NCBI GenBank assembly: GCA_022841365.1
Contig: JALHRP010000015.1
Span: 1 to 64,000, forward strand
Source of the DNA: Chitinophagaceae bacterium
GTDB taxonomy: Bacteria > Bacteroidota > Bacteroidia > Chitinophagales > Chitinophagaceae
DNA: 64,000 bases
Reading direction: 5' to 3'
Shown piece after piece: positions 60,784 to 64,000 of the stretch. Each line of letters opens with the position of its first letter. Position 1 is the first letter of the stretch. Made by a program: the position numbers and the translations under genes. Below the pieces are notes generated by a model that was given only the letters and a program-made list of their open reading frames with translations, had not been told where the DNA came from and made no database searches.

Positions 60784-62031
60784 ATGCGTAAAACCTTTGA
60801 AATTTTCTGGAACAGTCTGCAGTTTGCTATGCAGGAACTCCGAAAAAATAAATTGCGTACTTTTTTAAGTTTGCTGGGCATAACGTTTGGCATCTTTTGT
60901 ATTATCAGTGTAATGGCTACTGTAGGCAGTCTTGAACGGAATGTGCGGAACGAGTTTAAATCGTTTGGCAACAATACAGTGTATGTTCAAAAATGGCCAT
61001 GGGGTGGCGGCAGCGATTATCCCTGGTGGAAATATATGAGCCGGCCAAATCCAAAATTCAGAGAAATGGTACCGGTAAAAGAAAAAGTATCGTTGGCCAG
61101 CAATGTAGCGTTTACTTATTTTAACGCATCCAGTGTAGATTATGAAGATGTATCGCTTGCAAGTGTAAACTGGTATGGTGTTACAGAAGAGTTTAACCAG
61201 ATACAGCCTGTTGAACTGGGTTGGGGACGTTATATTTCTAACAGCGAATTCGGTTCAGGCGCTGCAACCATGGTGATGGGTTTTAATGTTGCAGAAAAAT
61301 TGTTTGATAAACCTGAAACAGCCATCGGAAAAAATGTTGTCATCAAAGGACGCAAAGTGAATGTGATTGGTGTGGTAAAAAAACAGGGACAAAGTTTAAT
61401 AGGCGGATGGGATTTTGATAATGTAATCATTATTCCTTTTCAGTTTGCCAGCCAGGTAGGTAATGAGCAACGAAGTGATGGATTTATGATTGTGAAAGGA
61501 AGGGATAATGTTCCTGTAGCTGATCTTAAAAACGAATTGCGTGGAGTGATGCGTGGTGTGAGAAGACTCAACCCAAAACAGGAAGATAATTTTGCATTGA
61601 ATGATGTGAGCAGCGGTACTACTCAGATCACTTCCATCTTTAATGGTATGACGATTGGCGGTATTGCTATTACGATCCTTTCTTTTATTGTAGGAATCTT
61701 TGGTGTAGCCAATATTATGTTTGTTACTGTGCGTGAACGCACCAGCATCATTGGATTAAAAAAGGCCATTGGCGCCAAACGTAGAACCATCCTCAGCGAA
61801 TTTTTAATGGAAAGTGCTTTTCTCTGTGTGCTGGGCGGCATCATTGGTTTGTTATTGGTGTTTGGTTTAACTTTTTTACTCACCAATGTGTTTAAGTTTG
61901 AAGTGTTTATTTCACTCGGTTTGTTTCTTGGTGCTGTTACAGTTTGTATATTAACCGGCATACTTGCAGGCATTATTCCTGCATTTATTGCAGCAAGAAT
62001 GGATCCTGTTGTGGCGATAAGGAGTAAATAA
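60784..62031 (+). CDS. MacB-type ABC transporter permease
   Basis: The 415-residue protein has one N-terminal TM (about 24-46; RTFLSLLGITFGIFCIISVM), a large periplasmic MacB_PCD domain (about 50-270) and three C-terminal TM segments forming the FtsX domain. The segment MFVTVRERTSIIGLKKAIGA is the usual cytoplasmic loop, and PAFIAARMDPVVAIRSK the usual end. Such permeases couple a cytoplasmic ATPase to export or mechanical signalling in the periplasm. No MacB-type ATPase gene is adjacent, so the partner is elsewhere. Confidence 0.92.
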   Translation: MRKTFEIFWNSLQFAMQELRKNKLRTFLSLLGITFGIFCIISVMATVGSLERNVRNEFKSFGNNTVYVQKWPWGGGSDYPWWKYMSRPNPKFREMVPVKEKVSLASNVAFTYFNASSVDYEDVSLASVNWYGVTEEFNQIQPVELGWGRYISNSEFGSGAATMVMGFNVAEKLFDKPETAIGKNVVIKGRKVNVIGVVKKQGQSLIGGWDFDNVIIIPFQFASQVGNEQRSDGFMIVKGRDNVPVADLKNELRGVMRGVRRLNPKQEDNFALNDVSSGTTQITSIFNGMTIGGIAITILSFIVGIFGVANIMFVTVRERTSIIGLKKAIGAKRRTILSEFLMESAFLCVLGGIIGLLLVFGLTFLLTNVFKFEVFISLGLFLGAVTVCILTGILAGIIPAFIAARMDPVVAIRSK

Positions 62032-62032
62032 G

Positions 62033-62066
62033 GAAGCCCCTCCAAACCTCCCCGGAGGGAAGGCTT
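62033..62066. repeat. Palindromic GC-rich element after the permease gene
   Basis: AAGCC...CTCC and GGAG...GGCTT pair with an inner CCGG core. It resembles in words the elements at 28081 and 42590, and may terminate the permease transcript. Confidence 0.45.
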
Positions 62067-62129
62067 TCAAACTGTATAACTTTGTGCACCTGATTTTAAA
62101 TTATTCATCTTTTAATTTGCAACTCAACA

Positions 62130-63173
62130 ATGAGTGTATGCATTTTAGCTATCGAATCTTCCTGTGATGAAACTTCGGCTTCTGTTTGCCGTGATGGAGT
62201 TATTCTCTCAAATGTAATAGCCACACAATCGGTGCATGAATCGTTTGGCGGTGTGGTTCCCGAACTGGCAAGCAGGGCGCATATGCAAAACATTGTTCCG
62301 GTTGTTGATGAGGCATTAAAGCAGGCAGGCGTTGAATTGAAAGAGTTGAATGCAATAGCGTTTACACAGGCACCTGGTTTAATCGGTTCATTATTAGTAG
62401 GAGCACAATTTGCAAAATCACTTTCATTAGCATTAAATATTCCGTTGATAGCAGTGCATCATATGCAGGCGCATGTAATTGCTAATTTGATACCGGAAGA
62501 AAAACCTTCTTTTCCTTTTCTCTGTTTAACAGTAAGTGGTGGTCATACACAAATTGTGTTGTGTGAAAGTGCAACCCAAATGAAGGTGCTGGGCGAAACC
62601 ATTGATGATGCGGCAGGTGAAGCGTTTGATAAAACAGCAAAGCTGCTGGGGCTTCCTTATCCGGGCGGACCATTGATTGACAAGTATGCACAATTGGGCA
62701 ATCCAGACCGATTTAAATTTCCTGAACCACAAATTCCTGATCTCAACTTCAGTTTCAGCGGATTGAAAACTTCCATTCTTTATTTTCTTCGTAATGCAGG
62801 AACAAGTCTGGTTTATAAAGAAGAGTTCCTGAAAACAGAAGAAGAGCAAAAACAATTTATTGCTGAGAACCTAAATGATATTTGTGCTTCCGTTCAGCAA
62901 CGGATTGTTTCTATTCTGCTCAACAAACTCAAAAAAGCATCGCAGCAAACAGGCGTTAAGCAAATTTGTTTAGCAGGAGGTGTAAGTGCCAATAGCGGTT
63001 TGCGTAAAGCATTTACCGAAATGGGGCAGAGGCATCACTGGAAAACATTTATTCCTGCTTTTGAATATTGTACAGATAATGCAGGTATGATTGCCATGAC
63101 GGGTTATTACAAATATCTGGCGAATGATTTTGTTTCATTGAGTGTGAGTCCAGGTGCAAGAGCAACATTTTAA
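62130..63173 (+). CDS. tsaD: tRNA N6-adenosine threonylcarbamoyltransferase
   Basis: The 347-residue protein has the Kae1/TsaD fold: ILAIESSCDETSASVCRDGV at the start, SRAHMQN, the metal motif VHHMQAHV, TVSGGHTQIVL, DDAAGEAFDKTAKLLGLPYP, and LAGGVSANSGLRKAF. It transfers the threonylcarbamoyl group from threonylcarbamoyl-AMP to A37 of tRNAs reading ANN codons, with TsaB and TsaE. This includes tRNA-Arg(TCT), which has A at position 37. Its stop codon abuts the convergent barrel gene with no gap. Confidence 0.97.
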   Translation: MSVCILAIESSCDETSASVCRDGVILSNVIATQSVHESFGGVVPELASRAHMQNIVPVVDEALKQAGVELKELNAIAFTQAPGLIGSLLVGAQFAKSLSLALNIPLIAVHHMQAHVIANLIPEEKPSFPFLCLTVSGGHTQIVLCESATQMKVLGETIDDAAGEAFDKTAKLLGLPYPGGPLIDKYAQLGNPDRFKFPEPQIPDLNFSFSGLKTSILYFLRNAGTSLVYKEEFLKTEEEQKQFIAENLNDICASVQQRIVSILLNKLKKASQQTGVKQICLAGGVSANSGLRKAFTEMGQRHHWKTFIPAFEYCTDNAGMIAMTGYYKYLANDFVSLSVSPGARATF

Positions 63174-64000
63174 TTACAATCTGTTTTTAATATCCTCACT
63201 GCCGGTGCTGCGGTTTCGTTGTGCCTTAATTTCTTTTCGTCCAAATCGGTAGCTGAAGTTCAGTTTCAGCTGACGGCTTTCCCAACCCCCGCTTGCATCC
63301 ATATACAATCCTGAAAAATTGCTTATGCCCCGCCACTGCATACTGAAGAACACATCACTTACACTGATTTTAAGTACAGCTTTTTCTTTCAACAATCGTT
63401 TTTGCAAACCTGCATCTATTCCCCAGAAAGGGCGGTTGCGGAACGTACCTCCCCAAATAGAAGGCGAGTTATAAAAACCTGATACCTCTACTGAAAAACT
63501 TTTTGGCAAGGTGATGGTATGTTGGTTATAGAGGCTCCATGATGTAATGGAGAGATTACTCACTTTGTTTACACCCAGATTCACATTGTTGGTTAAACGG
63601 CTGCTGCCGATATTGGCATACACACTCCACCATTTAGCAATGCTGAACGGATAACTGATGTTGATAGAGAGATTGTTTTGTGTGCCAGCATTCCGTTGCT
63701 GAATAAAGTTGCGGCTGCCTTCAGTGGTATCTGTAATTTGAGTAGAGAAATCGGTTGTGCGGCTGTAAGAAACTGTTGTGTTAAGCGTGTATTTAAAACT
63801 GTGTGTAACACTGATGCTGTTGGTGTATTCGGGTTTTAGAAACGGATTCCCTTTTTGATACGTTAGTTCATCCAGCTTGCTTTCAAACGGGTTAAGACTT
63901 TGATAACCGGGGCGGTTAATTCTGCGACTGTAATTGAGGTTCATACTGTTCTTCTGATTTACCTGATACGAAAGACCAAAGCTCGGAAAGAAGTTGAGAT
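63174..64000 (-). CDS. Outer-membrane beta-barrel protein (OMP_b-brl_3 type), 5' end beyond the window
   Basis: The frame stays open to the window edge: codons before the internal Met at 63944 read ...FFPSFGLSYQVNQKNS, continuous with MNLNYSRRINRPGYQSLNPF. This matches the barrel at 38.7 kb (QLFPTVFLQYAANEKNS, NYGRRLRRPDYESLNPF), so this is the C-terminal third of a homologous protein. The visible part is the end of the barrel with a basic tail (RKEIKAQRNRS). The N-terminal CarboxypepD and plug parts must lie to the right. Confidence 0.85.
   Translation of the reverse strand, partial: LNFFPSFGLSYQVNQKNSMNLNYSRRINRPGYQSLNPFESKLDELTYQKGNPFLKPEYTNSISVTHSFKYTLNTTVSYSRTTDFSTQITDTTEGSRNFIQQRNAGTQNNLSINISYPFSIAKWWSVYANIGSSRLTNNVNLGVNKVSNLSITSWSLYNQHTITLPKSFSVEVSGFYNSPSIWGGTFRNRPFWGIDAGLQKRLLKEKAVLKISVSDVFFSMQWRGISNFSGLYMDASGGWESRQLKLNFSYRFGRKEIKAQRNRSTGSEDIKNRL

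Overview
The window looks like a Bacteroidota chromosome contig, most likely family Chitinophagaceae. The signs are house-style promoters (TTTG, about 20 bp, TAnnTTTG), almost no Shine-Dalgarno sites, several CarboxypepD-plus-barrel outer-membrane proteins, a type IX secretion (T9SS) tail, a zinc-independent L31 and a bacilliredoxin. The first 13 bases match the end of the Illumina adapter, so position 1 is probably a true contig end from a short-read (perhaps metagenomic) assembly. The right edge cuts through an outer-membrane protein gene.

Layout. 0.2-13.4 kb: Hsp20, a BamA-like barrel, nnr, nhaA, then an envelope block (OstA-like, MCE/MlaD-like and amidase genes, divergent from lptD), followed by plsC and ung. 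13.4-14.3 kb: the most unusual segment. A consensus promoter leads into four tandem copies of the 5' part of a tRNA, whose anticodon arm is replaced by a different hairpin, then one intact tRNA-Arg(TCT), a terminator, a small GIY-YIG nuclease gene, and a broken tRNA-Arg whose D-arm holds the nuclease stop codon. 14.4-26 kb: an accessory zone with secreted proteins and lipoproteins, palindromic repeats, an ABC-F ATPase, a DUF3347 lipoprotein behind twin palindromes, a TonB-dependent receptor with a duplicated 3' end downstream, DinB and a tandem pair of secreted paralogues. 26-38.5 kb: thrS-infC, separated from rpmI-rplT by two opposing envelope genes, then speA, a second Hsp20, a bacilliredoxin and lgt. 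38.7-50.7 kb: a large outer-membrane barrel, yajQ, rpmE type B, ychF, a fused SpmA-SpmB protein, and a PIG-L deacetylase followed by two unannotated microproteins and a sodium:solute symporter. 50.8-64 kb: DUF2911, an ECF sigma/anti-sigma pair whose junction is built from a repeat, a Cys4/T9SS protein, a coiled-coil protein, xerD, a YkgJ-type protein, GNAT, prfC, an ABC permease, tsaD and the partial barrel.

The genes fall into three themes. One is envelope building (LPS export, phospholipid transport and synthesis, lipoprotein modification, murein cleavage). One is translation (tRNA-Arg, ThrS, IF3, L35, L20, L31, RF3, TsaD, ABC-F). The third is surface uptake and sensing (TonB receptors, sigma/anti-sigma, symporter). 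Intergenic DNA is rich in short inverted repeats that in places reach into gene ends. All calls come from reading the sequence; no database search was run.
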